A stretch of 64,000 nt of DNA from Malurus cyaneus samueli. Its lineage: Eukaryota; Chordata; Aves; Passeriformes; Maluridae. Location of the stretch: positions 192,891 to 256,890 of the forward strand of contig VKON01000201.1 of NCBI GenBank assembly GCA_009741485.1. The letters are read 5' to 3'. A model generated the notes under the pieces. The model was not told the DNA's origin. It did no database searches and saw nothing but the letters and a program-made list of their open reading frames with translations. Position numbers and translations under genes: made by a program. How positions within the stretch are numbered: the stretch's first letter is position 1; every line of letters begins with the position of its first letter. This document shows, piece by piece, positions 37,831 to 50,185 of this stretch.

Positions 37831-40800
37831 GATGGAGGGAGTACCAGAAGCGTAAAATAAGAAATGCAAAAATTCATCAGGAGCGTATATCGTGCGGTTA
37901 AGTAATGCCATAGTGTAGCCTGCAAAATTTATGAACAGTTTAAGAAATGGGGGATGATGGTTATAATGTGACGACATCTATCATCCGTGTTCTGTTTCAG
38001 CAATTACAGGCGCTTGTGACCTCAATGCCTCCATCTTTTCAGTGTTTTATTGTAAGTCTATGATCTTGATATTCTTTAAAAGTAAGACATTGTCTACCTT
38101 TTCTGCAGTTGTGAGCAAAAAACATGTTCATTCATCTAACTTGTGAATTTCAGTGGAATTGATTTAAATCTTTAAATGTCTAACCTTGATGTATTGTTCA
38201 AAGTTCAGTGCTAATTTTAAACTTGTTTCCAGAATTTTTTAATTTCAGTTATAACTTGAGGGATTTTTCTTGTACGGATGTCTTGTTTGAATAACCACAT
38301 AGCTATTCAAGTGTAAGATTCAAAGTCATGTGATTTTGTTTGGGGCAACGTAGTTTTCATTCGGATAGGGAATAATTGATGCAATGTGCTCAGTTAACTT
38401 TTGTGCATTTTTCTAGTACTCAAAGTTCCAAAAGAGTTGTTCAGAATTAGCTATTCTGATTTATAGTAATTGTGCAATATAAAATACTTGACTTTGATGT
38501 GTAAATTATTTATGTTTCTAGCAACCGATTCGATCATTCTATCACATATTTGGAGGAAATCTTGCTGTAGTTAAAATCTATCAGCTCTATTGTGTTCAAC
38601 ATGTTCTTTCATTAACAGTGTTAAATTTAATTCTTGTTCTGTTCCCTTCTCACCTATAATCGAGCTAAGAATCATATTTGCTATTCACTTTTGTGCTTCA
38701 AACTCTTTCATTAGCCGCTTTATTTAGTTTGCCTTTCTATCCCTTCTTTACCTTATATCCTTTGAGCTAAGATTCCTATTAGACATTCTCATTTATGCTC
38801 AGATTACACACAAAAACTTAGTGAGACCTCTTTTTCTAAGTAGCATAGCTAAACATTAGGTCTTGAGACACCAAACATACATTGTACAAGAACATCTGTG
38901 AACGAGCGACAGATCCTCCAGCCTCTCCGCGCTCCCCGGCCATAGAAATATAATTTCTCCTGTTTTACTTTCTTGTCTCCTTTATATAATTACAAAAAAA
39001 ATTGTTTGGCATCTATAGCTCGATAGTGGATACGCTATGTACAAGTTAAACGTGAAATTTACCTGCCTCTTTAGTCTTCATAAGCTGTTAGAGTTCAGAT
39101 TCAATTTAAGCAATCTACGTCTTTAGGTCTGAAAGGAGTTTCAGTCCACTGGTGTGGGCTTTGCCAATGCGTTCGTCACCTGTTCTTAGATTTATTTCTT
39201 CTATGTAGACTTTGAGTCTGCATTTTTAACGATTGTTATGTCTTTTTCTAACCTAGACATTTGTTTTTCTTCCCTTCAGATAACAGAAGTTAGTTTTGTT
39301 TTTGATCTGCCATACTATTTTCTTAGTCTTTCTCTGCATGTTTAAGAATATAATTCTTATCCAGAATACAATATTTTTAAGTTACGCCAGTCGATTACTG
39401 TCTTTTGCTAGTTCTTTATAGAGGGTCTTCACTTCTGTCATTCTCTATATGTAATCATTTGCCTTTCTGAGGCAATTTTACATTTCTTGGCAGTCGTTTT
39501 CTTGCAGTAGACTTCGGGAGATTCTTGGGTCTTGTTCAGCTTGTGGTTTTTTCATTCTCTTCTTGTGTTTCTCTGTTGTCTTCCCAGTGACTAATATGCA
39601 GCATTTCGTTCTTTTACCCTCCAGTTTTACAAGATTTCTTCCTGCTTCTTCTCCTGCAAGGGATTAGTTACCCAACGGCATTACACAGAAACTAGATGTA
39701 CTCTGCTTTTCTGAGTGGATGTAGGGTTCTTTTAGTATTGTTTACACCTTGTTTGTTTTTGGTGGAGAAGAATTGATTTTGGCCACCAAGCTGGCTTTGC
39801 AATGTAATCCTGTGTGCTGCAGAAGATGGTGGCGGTGGTGTCTTGTCATTGGGTGTGCTTTAATTTTGAACCGTCAGATTCCTGTCTTCTCTTTGATTGT
39901 GCTTCTTTGACTATGCTAGTCTTAAATATGCTAGACTTATGCATATTACAGAGATATTATGAGCTGTGATATATTATTATCCCTTTCAGCAAATCCAGCC
40001 TCTGTGAACAGATCACAATTGTTTTGTCTCCTTTCTTGCTTGGAGGTGAGGTGGGCGGAGAGGTGTGCGACGTGGGAGTCTGTGTGTTTCCTTTTGGTTT
40101 TCCACAAAATTGAGTTATGTGTTTCATTAGAATTTCTTATAGATTTTTAAAGAATTGACTGAATTGGATTGATAGGGTGATACTGGATATCTCTAGACAA
40201 GTAGTAGGCAGACACCTGACGTACAATTGAGAAAAAAATTGCCCTCATTTTGGGGTTTTTACATACCATCATTGCGAATGTGATTATTGAGTTTTCCTCT
40301 TTTCCAGGACTTGTGGTTCAGTTTTGTGCTGACAGTCGCATTATGCTTTTTAAATTAATATGTACAAAAGTTACTATTCCCACCATGGCATGTAGTGGGA
40401 TTGCTGTGGCTTAGGGTTGTGCTCACTCTTGAGGGCTATTTTTTGTCCATTAATGAGCGAAACGCTAATTCTAGAGCTCATATCTGGAATTCTGGTAAAA
40501 ATACAAGAGTGACCCTTCAAGTATCTCACAGCGGGTTGGTGAGAAGTTTTGTAAAAAAGTCAGCTACTCTGTTACTAGCTACCAGCCGATTGTCAAGTCA
40601 TGTCCTCAGTCCGCATGTATGAGTTGTTACCCTACTGTCTCTTTGACCAGCTAACTAGAATATAGAGCAATGAATGATGCTGATGAGTTTGCGTGCTCAG
40701 TATTATGAATCTGAGCATACTCAGTCTGTGCCAAGATAGGCTGTTGCAGATCATGTTTGTTTTTGATGGTAAACAACGCCCATGATTTTAAGGCGTATGG

Positions 40801-41309
40801 AGGAAGTGGCGATAGAAGCTACTGTCATGAGGTGAGAGATTCATCAATGCATGTTATTGAAGGTTAGTTCACGGTTGTAGTGTTAAAGTGACATTTGCCC
40901 GACAACGATCTGTGAGATTCACATCACGAAGTCAGCAAATCACTTACAGGAAGAAGGTGGCTCTCTTTAGGATATTCTCCTTTACTTTTCTAGACTGCTT
41001 GCTGAATATTTTAGCTTTGAGCTATTTTCTCCTAGAACATGTCTAATAACAGAGGTGTGAGGTCTTCGTTTTCTGCACTAATTTAAAGCTTTCTTGTGTG
41101 TTACAATTGGAAGGAACATTTCAATGTTTCATGTGCACTGTTTTAAAAAATATTTACTTAAATTATCTTAAGCAGATTTTAACTGCAAACATTGGCTATT
41201 GTTTTGACATGCGCCCGGTAACATACCAAGAGCGGAATATTTTGTAATCATGAATGTGTTATAACTTGTTGCACACAACTAACAAGGCAGTTCACAGCAC
41301 AGCTTCTGA

Positions 41310-42585
41310 TTCATCTCTGATTGGACTCCTGCATGGCACAATTTGCATGTCATTGTCGTATCTTCTGTTCTAAGTATATAAATCACTTTCAGATCTGTCG
41401 TCAATATGGCAGCGATAGTACTAGTATGGTTTTTGTCCCTGAGCAAGTTTCGTACCTAGGTCTGATAGATGAAACAAGGGACTCAACAGCAGTTGGAAAG
41501 CTGACACAAGCTTAAGGTCAGCACAATCGAACTTTGAAAAGATGTGGCATGACTCACTGCAGCGAACCTTTGTTAGGTTTAAAGAATTTGGTGTTCCAGG
41601 GAGGTGAACGACAGGCAGGTACAAGAGGGGACACGCTATTACTCAGCCATGGATCGCGTCTGTAGTTGCCTTATACCAATTTTAGCTCAGTTATGGCTAC
41701 ATAAGCCGCATTCAATGTAAACTCTGTAATTATTCCTGAAAAGTTAGCTTAATTATATCCCATTCATTTTAACTCTTACACACCCTGCGTCACGGATCTA
41801 GTCTTTGTCGCAGAGGTGTTCATTTACTGTGCTTGCACCTTCGATTACTAGTGTTTAAGGTCGCCGCTGCGCGCATTTAGGACATTACGGCTTCCTCACT
41901 AGTCGTTTAGTCAGTTTGAAATTCGTCTCTGTTAATGAAATTATTAAATTTTTATATGCTCTGAACAATTGCCCGTGTGTAAACCATCATTCGGGTTCTT
42001 TTTCCTCTCCTATAGTTACTGCTTTTAAAAAGGAGACCATACTGCATATAAGGATTAATTTCTTTCAAATATGAATCAGTGTTGAGGCTCGTGTTTGGGC
42101 GAGTAGTCTTCTAATCGGTGGTTTAAAACGACAAATGGTGATGTTTCACTAATTTCCAAAACTGAGCAACACTAATGACTGTGTGCATTTAACTTTTTTT
42201 TTTTATATTTTTCTTAAGTCTGAAGTGGTTGTGAGAGAGCGGGCAGAGCCATTTTCCCATCTTTCCATCGTGAGCAGTTCATGTGTGCAGTATTTCTAAC
42301 AATATTAAAACTTTACAAAACTGTTGTATCAATCACACAAAGTTTAAGATCTCGGAACATCTAGGCTATGTGGTGGGCACAAACGAGACTTTACACCAGA
42401 GCCGTTGTGTACGTCAATATTGACGCGTACTGAGCATTCTAAGCTGAGCTCTGCCCTTGTCTCCCTTCATATCCCTGCCTACAGCATGCAGGGAAGTAGG
42501 GAAACACGCGTAGGGTATGACACATACATATATTATCTAGATTCTCTAAATCGATCGTGACTCAGAAACTTTCTCTACTTCTTGA
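41310..42585 (-). repeat. Spacer 12025-13487 again, reversed and noisy
   Basis: From about 41320 the sequence follows the reverse complement of 13487 down to 12025. Matches: around 41480-41520 to 13165-13210, 41800-41850 to 12660-12760, 42290-42320 to 12230-12260, and 42490-42585 to 12025-12080. It directly continues block A across the position of the first gap, so it probably gives the true orientation of the spacer. Confidence 0.8.
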
Positions 42586-42589
42586 ATAC

Positions 42590-45500
42590 TATATATCCTA
42601 CCACTATCCGCCTCTTTTTCCAAATTAGCTTAGACCTTTGATGTGCTTTGATGGTCCTTTAATTTGTATCCATCTCTGGAACAAACGTTCTACTCTGTGC
42701 AATGGAGACTGTGCGGCTGTCTCTTGCATGTACTTTTTCAAGAACCTTGAAACTTCTCGCTCTAGTACTAATAAAAAGCTAACGTGGTCTCTGAATTTTT
42801 CTTTCGTGCGTGGTCACAATAGAGCCCAACGTGGTCCATTTGTTAGTTTGTCTATTTGAAGGCTACACACGTATGGATTATTGCTCTGATCAATTCATCA
42901 AAAAGCGCACTTCTCTCTGGGACTGATATAGAGGTTGTGTGGGGGCAGGCGAAGGGGAGGGGCTGGGAGCAGACTTGGAAGACATATTGGGAACGACTGC
43001 CTGTAGACATTTTAATAGCGCGTAGTTATGAGCAGACTCCACCAGTGAACTGTGCTGTGCTGAGGCAGGGATAGGCGTGGTAGCTGAGTGAAGCTACTGA
43101 GAGGATGACAAATTTTATATAGTTAATTTTACCGAACATACTTACATGATAATGTTACGAGGTCTGACTCTCAGTTGATTCGTGGATGAAGCAGCTGAAT
43201 TTTATTATCCTTCAAGTAGACGGAGATGGTGATGCGTAACGTAGAAGGATAGCGTGAGTGGGTGGTGAAAACTCAACACCTGACTATTTTTACACCTCCT
43301 GGTATTCCTTCTGGCCCACTCTGGCAGTCTCCCTTATCCTAATCGGTCTCACATGCACTACTTTTTCAGTTTGACGAATATGGCTATTGTGGAGGACGAA
43401 ACTCATGGGAGAGGTTACCGACTATTCACGATGATCGGAGTATCTACGCTGTCTCTTTCTTACCCTGGAAAATCAATTCACATGGTGGAGACTTTTGGTA
43501 TAGTGCTCTCTGTTGACTGTAGCTTTGAGGCGTAAAAGTGAAGTGGACAGCTATACTTGGCTATCAGTACCAGTAGTCAACAAGACTCTCTAATAAGCAT
43601 CTGAGTGATCACACTAGCCCATCTCACTACTGACGGTACCCGTCGAAGACCACATGTGCGGTCTTTTATCACATACGAATACGCTCAGCTAACTTAGTGA
43701 TTCTATGATACGTACACTGAGAAAAGTGAAGACACTCGTTTTATTCTGCTCTCCTAAGGACTTAAACGCTTTTAAAAGACTGGGCATCGTCTGTATTGCT
43801 CTATCCAGTTACTGTTAGCACATGTTTCATTACACTAGGTACTTTCTTGCGCCTTGGCAACTTAGCATTAGTCACGCTCTAAACAGTCAGGTGGCGTTGT
43901 TCGCGAGAATAGCTTTACATATCTTCTCTAACTATTGGACAATAAGTACCAATTTGATTATTGAAGCAACACCACTTTTTTCTCCGCTGTAAAGTCGTAC
44001 CTTGTACGGTTTCTTTCCCAGTGTGCCTAGTTCACTTAAATATCTTCCATTTCTAGTAATAGATTTTTACTCCGCCAACCCCTTTTAATCTCTGGGGGAT
44101 TAGATTGTGACAAGATGTGCCAATACTGAAGATGTGGCAGATTTGTGCAAACTGTGGAGATGTCGAGTTGCCAGAGCGTGAAAGTTTCTCTCAGTTCCTC
44201 TAGTTGAATGCTTGTTACTTGTAATATTATTTACACCAGCAAAACTCATATAAGTAATTTGTATTCTACAGGCGTTGCAGTTTGTTAATATGGCGTGTGT
44301 CAGCGACGGATTGTCACATAAACAAGGCACTGTTCTGGTGTACATAAGTGACGCGGGCAGTGCAAAGTAGAGTAATCTCATCGAACTAGTTCCTCCTTTT
44401 TCGTTCATCCTAGCTTGTTTGGACAGAAAGCATGGATTTCCCTCTGACCATGTGAATAAATCACCTACATATTTCACTAGTATCTAGGATTTTGAAGTTG
44501 TTACTTCCGTTGGCAAAGCATCTTCATTTCTGATAGAAGACTCGGTGCAGCAGGCGTGATCAGTGCACGCTACTGCTTATACCAGTTGCGAGGTTTGTGT
44601 GTAGGATGACCCTCTCTCAATCTGCTGCCCCGCCGCTATGTACATGCGTGAAGCATCGATTGGTGCTCCTCTCTTATCATGGTATCATCTTTAAGCAGCG
44701 CCAATATATTGTTGAAATCACTGCTCAGTGTAATCACATGTCTCTTGGTGGTGCCCGGGCATGATGCTGGAAGCAGCTTCTTTGCTATCAGTCATACTTA
44801 ATGCCTTTGCAGCGTGGCACAGTGCTAGTCGACAAACGTGCAGAATGCAGCAGTATACAAGTGGTGTCTGACAATATTCATGTACACTTGCACTTGTGTT
44901 TGAGCAGACGGATTCTTTAACAGAGTTCGGGTTTTAGCTTCTCAGGCAGCCTTTGAATTGCTGGAATGGATATTTATGAATGTCTTTTACACAAGTCCAT
45001 CAACACAGGCCTTCGGGAAAGAGTCATAATTCTCCAACCAAAGTGAGGTTGTATAAATTTCACCCACCTGCCTCAAGTGTGTTTTATTGCTTTGTGGAAC
45101 GCACAATTCGCTCAGAAGCTTGCAGGATATGTCAAGATGGAAGGCCGGATGAGGTTTAATTATTTCAGTTTGATTGAGACAATCTTATGAAACTGATAGT
45201 GTTGTTTAGTTGCATATCTGGATATTCCCCTTGTCAGTTACCATCCGAGTAAACGGCCATCATTGCCCTGTATTACCAGAAACACACACAAAGACATGGC
45301 TCATATCTTGAATTCTGACTTTTTGATTCTTGGTATACTCTTAACCAACACTCATGCTGTGAGCGCGCAGTGTGTCGTAGAGTTCGTTCGTTGTGTGTGC
45401 GGAAGTGCCTACATTGTTCTTAGGTGCTTCTTGAGTCGGTAGCATACTGATGGTGGCCGTGAGGCTAGTGTGTGGATTAATTCTATTAGAGGCTGGAGTT

Positions 45501-46170
45501 TTAGTGAACTTAATTCCACAGTAGCGACAGATGCTATATCAAGAATTTTATTCCTGTGTTTGCCGTAGTTGGCTTAAAAGGTACGAACGGCTGAAGTAAC
45601 GACATTTCCTTTAATAGAGGTGTTTTGAAGAAACCAGTTCTGATCTAAGCCGGCAAAACTCTGAATACATTGATCTTGAAATCGCCTTGGAAACACTTCC
45701 AGTATCCTCTTTCTTAGCGCCACTAGGGGAACATGTGCTGTATACTTTAAGGAAGAATTTGACACTGACTTTACTCTGCTGTACCAGCATTCTGAAAGTT
45801 AGAAACGCAACAAGTATTCTCGTCCCGATATCCCCTCTCTCGCGTTGAAGGTGCGTCCCTTGTTCAGCTGATTCCAACCGGGCTGGTAGTGGAAAAGTCT
45901 CGAAACGTTGGACACTTTTATAACCACTGTGAATTTAAGGGCTAAAATCGTGATTGGGTGAGACGGGTGCCCATATGAAGCAAGATGGATAATCTCTCCA
46001 CCAAAAACTTGATTCAATGTTGGTAAACTGTTGTCAACTGAGCGAGTGGAGGAAGGACACACAGCAACCAGTGCATGATGCGCTGCTACCGTATAAGACT
46101 GCATATCTGGGATGGTTCGCGATCACTCTACGGGTCCTAGGTGGCGCATGATCTACCTTGCCGTCGTCTC
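42590..46170. repeat. Noisy pieces of blocks C and D
   Basis: About 42590-43730 follows 22590-23550 directly. About 43750-45570 follows the reverse complement of 48445 down to 46741 (which includes the block shared with 23563-24929). About 45575-46170 follows 48445-48900 directly. The sequence is full of small indels. Taken at face value it bridges A to D in one orientation, with the PAM exon near 44946 on the plus strand. Confidence 0.75.
44946..45020 (+). pseudogene. PAM: PAM exon (QPLIAGMYLMMSV...PPGEK), noisy plus-strand copy
   Basis: GCAGCCTTTGAATTGCTGGA followed by an ATGGATATTTATGAATGTCT stretch and a PPGEK-like end (about 45010-45020) reproduces, with several indels, the exon seen on the minus strand at 24031-24096. 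Here it lies on the plus strand, in order between the VGFRVGGE exon and the VVDADIS exon at 49528, as the gene requires. It also retains the GCTGGA codons for Ala-Gly that the minus copy has partly lost. Confidence 0.72.
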
Positions 46171-46745
46171 GGTTGTATTTTGGAGGTGCTCTATCACTTC
46201 ACATTAGGGCTGTTAAACTATATGGATCCCTGACACACTGAGAAAAGGCGTTATAAAGCAGGCACTCACGAACTGTCATTGTTTCCCCTTTCAGTCCTCC
46301 ACCGTCGCAGTTTGAAGTTTATCCTACACTTGATCCAAAGCTTTTTATGGAGCGGTGGGTGGAGGGGTGTAGCGGGGAGGTTGATGTTTCTTCGAATATC
46401 CTGGCGGTGGGAAACAATTTTAGCATTAACATTCGAGGATGTCGTGCTCGCTCGTTCAAGTTGGTGTGGGCTGAAATTGACATAACGTTGGAGTCAAACG
46501 CTCGACACAAATTCCTTCCAGTGGTGGCGTGTGGATGGAGGTGACAGGGGGAGAGGGTGAGTGTTCTTGGTTATCTAATTTCAAATTCTGGTACAGCAGA
46601 GTAAAGTCAGTGTTCAATTTCCTTAAAACAGAACATTCCATGCTAGTGGGAAAAAAGGATACTGGGAATTTCCAAGCGGAGTTTCAGATATAATTCAGGA
46701 TTTTTAATAGAAACTGTTCTGAAACTTTCTATTAAAATGGGTTTT
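46171..46745 (-). repeat. Fold-back arm matching 48445-48900
   Basis: The sequence here is the reverse complement of 48445-48900. The last 200 bases (about 46545-46745) match 48445-48645 almost perfectly while the earlier part is noisy. Because 45575-46170 is the same sequence in direct orientation, the turn at about 46170 is a head-to-head fold-back with almost no spacer. Confidence 0.82.
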
Positions 46746-48445
46746 TTCAGCCTTTGGACCTTTTAACCAACTAGGAACACAGGAATAAAATTCTTAAATA
46801 GCATCTCCTTACTGGGAGAAATTAATTTACTAAAACTAAAGTCTTAATAGAATTAACAAATATAATGAATGGCAAATGTAGATGAAGAAGAGCCTAAAAC
46901 AATTTATGGCACTTTAGAGAGGAGAGAAGGAATTAGAAAATGGGTAAGGCATTTTTTGTAAAATACTAAGATCAAAATAAATCAAAGAAATACTCATCTT
47001 TGTTGTGTTTCTACAGCATTGATTGCCTTTACTGATGTAATCACAGGGAAATAAGATACAAGCTTAAACATAACTATTTCTTTCATAATTTGTTCAATCA
47101 ATCAAATAATTAATTTGTCCATCTACATATCCGCAAGCCTCTGACGAATTTTCTCCACGATAGCAATAAAAATTGTCAGGTGGTGAAAATACTATATTCA
47201 AGTGCACTATTGCCTGGTATGACGTGTTCACTTATTCTCGCCTGGTGGTATGACTGATGTTCACGACATATAAAGATACATTCAAGCATCAAAGGCTGCC
47301 TCAAGCAAACCCAAGCTCTGGTAAGAAGTTACTCTGTAAAACCAAGTGCAAGTGTTAGTGATATGTCGAACACCAGTGACTGGGCTGAGCAACTGCTAAT
47401 TTCCTGCTATTTTGTTCCTCATACACTCGTCCATTCCAGTTCCTTCTAGAAAAGCTCGCAGTTGTCCCCCCTCCTGCATGCCTTTTTCTGACGAGGTTTT
47501 AAAGATCTGCAAATACTTCACAGCAAATCCCCCTCCCACCCCTTTTACATCTGCATAGATTCTAGGGCCATGGCAGCGAGACTCTCATTCGCCCTAGGCA
47601 CTTTCTTACAGCACTAAGCTATCCTAACTGGATTACAACTCTAGTAGTCACTAGCACTGACTGTCCCAAGTTTCCTTATCAGTTAAATGAAAATTTTTGC
47701 CAACAGCATGACACAACTATCAAAGATCTTAATACTGTGACATGATGGTAAGGATTTCTTATTTCACTGTTTTCAAATAGGAATCCATGCTTTCTGTTCC
47801 AACGGATAAAAATGGTAAGCATTTTCATAAGTATCCTTTTGATGCTGTCGATGTAAAGTACCTACACACAGAACAGGGTCCTTGTGTTTATCAGTGTACA
47901 AATTGATGAGAATGACAGATTTTTATTCCATTAACAAAGACTGAACTCCACTGGGTAATTATAATATTAGTAAGATGTTTTCGCGTGGTGTTAAACAATA
48001 TACCAGAACACGTTTTACAATCAATACTGTGTGCAGCTCAAAACTGTCTATCTCTGGAACCAAGATAGCTCATTGTGTTCATGGATTGCACAAGTGCTGC
48101 AGCATCCTACAGTATTCATTTGTAGCAATCCTAATCCAGAGAAAAGCTTTTGTGGATGAAAACTATTGTACTAGAAAATGGGATCTTTTTTGAACTAGCA
48201 CCTGGGAAATGAAACTGTATCAGGTTATTACAACTAGCAGAAAAAGTTGTTTCTGCTTCAAACAAATCTATATTTTGGTCAAAGCTGTAAAAAATTAAAA
48301 TATTTGGTGAGAACAAGCAGTGATTTGACTCCACATATAATGCACTGCCAGAATCCTGTAATAACAGTCAACAGGTGAACTCTTGATATACACCCATACT
48401 GACAGCAATTGCTCTTGTTCTAAAATCTATGTCTAGAAGCAAGTA
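46741..48445. other. Segment of block C flanked by inverted repeats
   Basis: 46741-48240 repeats 23563-24929 in the same direction and then runs on into 48240-48445. Its first 400 bases are clean, the middle (about 47150-48120) is noisy, and the end is clean again. It is flanked by the inverted pair 46545-46745 and 48445-48645, so its orientation is ambiguous to an assembler. The exon inside lies on the minus strand. Confidence 0.78.
47232..47299 (-). pseudogene. PAM: PAM exon (QPLIAG...PPGEK), second minus-strand copy
   Basis: The complement of 47232-47299 reproduces the exon of 24031-24096 with different small indels: GGCAGCCTTTGATGCTTGAA at its start and CATACCACCAGGCGAGAA near its end. 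Orientation is opposite to the downstream exons, explained by the flanking inverted repeats. Confidence 0.72.
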
Positions 48446-49527
48446 AAACCCATTTTAATAGAAAGTTTCAGAACAGTTTCTATTAAAAATCCTGAATTAT
48501 ATCTGAAACTCCGCTTGGAAATTCCCAGTATCCTTTTTTCCCACTAGCATGGAATGTTCTGTTTTAAGGAAATTGAACACTGACTTTACTCTGCTGTACC
48601 AGAATTTGAAATTAGATAACCAAGAACAGTATTTGTCCCATTCCCTATATAGGATGAGGTGGTCAAATGTTCAGCTGACTCCAACTGTTTAGTGAATTCA
48701 GCAACTTGAAACATTTTTAAACTTGAATTTAAGCTAAAATTATTTTACACTCCAATATGAAGAAATGAATTAATCTCCTACCACCCCCCAAAAAACTTGA
48801 TCAATGTTGAAAACTTTTCAACTGGAGCGGTGAGGGGAAAGGGCAAACAAACAGTTCTGTGCCTGCTTATAACTGCCTTCTCATGTTCAGTCAAATTTAC
48901 AGCTCCTAAGTGGAGCATGAAATTTGTTGAAACAGGAAACATGGAGATATCTCTCAGAAAGGCATCAGGATTTTTCTGTGGTTCTCTTCTTTAGGTACTG
49001 TTAATATACCTAACACAAGTACTACTCTGTAAATACTCTACAGCACTTCTCTGATGAACTATCTGCCTAACCCTGGCCTTTATAATCAAGACTTAATTGT
49101 AAATTGTATCCATTCAGAATTATATCAGTTTATTTTAATTTTCCCTTGAGTAGACCATTTACTATGGCTCTATTTATTTTAAGCATCCCTCAGCATAGTC
49201 TATAAGCAAATGTATTACTTTTTTCGTTAAACAGCAGTAGGGTACACTGGAAAAAGTACTTCTGGCTTTTAACCAGAAAGATTTAATATGTACATCATCA
49301 GAGTAAGTAATTTTCATGTGATCCGTACTATATTTTATTAGTTTTTCTTTGCAGATGTCTTGAGATGGGCACTGCAGAAGTATAAGATATAATCTATTAT
49401 CTTTTGAAATCGTCTGTTGTTCTCTGTAGGTATACATTCTGTAAACCATACTGAATGAAGTACAGTAATTTAACCTTTCTCTGATAAATTATGTTTGTCA
49501 TTGTTCGTTACTGTCATATTTTTGCAG
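48446..49527 (+). other. PAM intron, start of the clean single-copy region
   Basis: AT-rich intron with no recognised elements. From here to the window end the sequence shows no further large-scale duplication. It ends in the polypyrimidine tract and TTTGCAG acceptor of the next exon. Confidence 0.7.
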
Positions 49528-49608
49528 TGGTCGATGCAGACATTTCCTGCCACTACAAAAGGTTTCCGATGCACCTTTTTGCCTACAGGGTTCATACACA
49601 CAGACTAG
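49528..49608 (+). CDS. PAM: PAM exon, PHM domain (VVDADISCHYKRFPMH...HRL)
   Basis: An 81-base exon with TTTGCAG acceptor ending at 49527 and GTAAGG donor from 49609. It encodes VVDADISCHYKRFPMHLFAY followed by RVHTHRL. The two histidines of RVHTHRLG correspond to His242 and His244, ligands of the CuM (CuB) copper in rat PHM where peptidylglycine is hydroxylated. The cysteine of DISC corresponds to Cys227, which pairs with Cys334 encoded in the exon at 52945. All key residues are present, so this part of the enzyme looks functional. It is the first of six clean exons on the plus strand. Confidence 0.96.
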   Translation, partial: WSMQTFPATTKGFRCTFLPTGFIHTD

Positions 49609-49726
49609 GTAAGGGTAACATAGGAATACCAAATACTTAACGGAAAAAGGTTGGCATTGCAACATATTTTTTTAAGTATGTCTACATATTTAAGTATGTC
49701 TCACTTCTCATATTGATATCTTATAG
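49609..49726 (+). other. PAM: Short PAM intron (118 bases)
   Basis: GTAAGG donor and a TCTTATAG acceptor bound this small intron. Confidence 0.9.
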
Positions 49727-49803
49727 GTAAAGTAGTGAGTGGATACAGAGTGAGAAATGGTCAGTGGACATTGATTGGTAGACAGAGTCCACAACTACCA
49801 CAG
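49727..49803 (+). CDS. PAM: PAM exon, PHM domain (KVVSGYRVRNGQWTLIGRQSPQLPQ)
   Basis: A 77-base exon whose first two bases complete the glycine of HRLG. It encodes KVVSGYRVRNGQWTLIGRQS then PQLPQ, almost identical to mammalian PAM. The donor GT is at 49804. This forms beta-strand core of the second PHM subdomain between the HTH copper ligands and the AFYPVE segment. Reading frame and splice phases (1 at the start, 0 at the end) agree with the flanking exons. Confidence 0.96.
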
Positions 49804-50081
49804 GTTGGTTGGGTTCTTTTAGTTCTAAATGTAAGTTTTAATTATTAATGTTTCAAACTGAAAAGCTGAATTGGAAATCGCATGTCCACAGATTTGCATC
49901 ATGATGTTTCCACTGGTTGTGTGCTTTTGTGCTGCTGCAAGTGAATATTGCCAAGTATTATTACGAATAGATTATGATGCAAAAGTAATTTCAGATATGT
50001 AGCACTGTCCTCATCAGCATCTATTGATGTAGAAAATATGAAGCACTTTCATTGATTGTGGTGAATCATCCTGTCTTTCAG

Positions 50082-50185
50082 GCATTCTACCCCGTGGAAT
50101 ATCCAGTAGACATTAGCTATGATGATATCCTAGCAGCCAGATGTGTGTTCAGTGGGGAAGGCAGAACTACAGAGACACATATAGG
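50082..50185 (+). CDS. PAM: PAM exon, PHM domain (AFYPVEYP...ETHIG)
   Basis: A 104-base exon preceded by CTGTCTTTCAG and followed by GTAAAT at 50186. It encodes AFYPVEYPVDISYDDILAAR, then CVFSGEGRTTETHIG. The cysteine of AARCVF corresponds to Cys293, which in rat PHM pairs with Cys315 next to the copper ligand Met314 in the following exon. It ends with two bases of a glycine codon completed by the next exon, giving GRTTETHIGGTAND. Confidence 0.96.

Larger units (their letters stand above)
29280..41300 (+). repeat. Third copy of block A, direct, dense with indels
   Basis: The same order of landmarks as 1-11999 can be followed throughout: PAM exons at 32454 and 34134, CR1 with nested LTR at 34680-36120, second LTR at 37330-37830, tandem duplication at about 38590-38800, and the end of block A at about 41290. 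It differs from A by frequent one- to four-base insertions and deletions, with compression or stretching of homopolymers, rather than mainly by substitutions. That error profile fits uncorrected long-read sequence used to close a gap. It is not an independent gene copy in my judgement. Confidence 0.88.
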
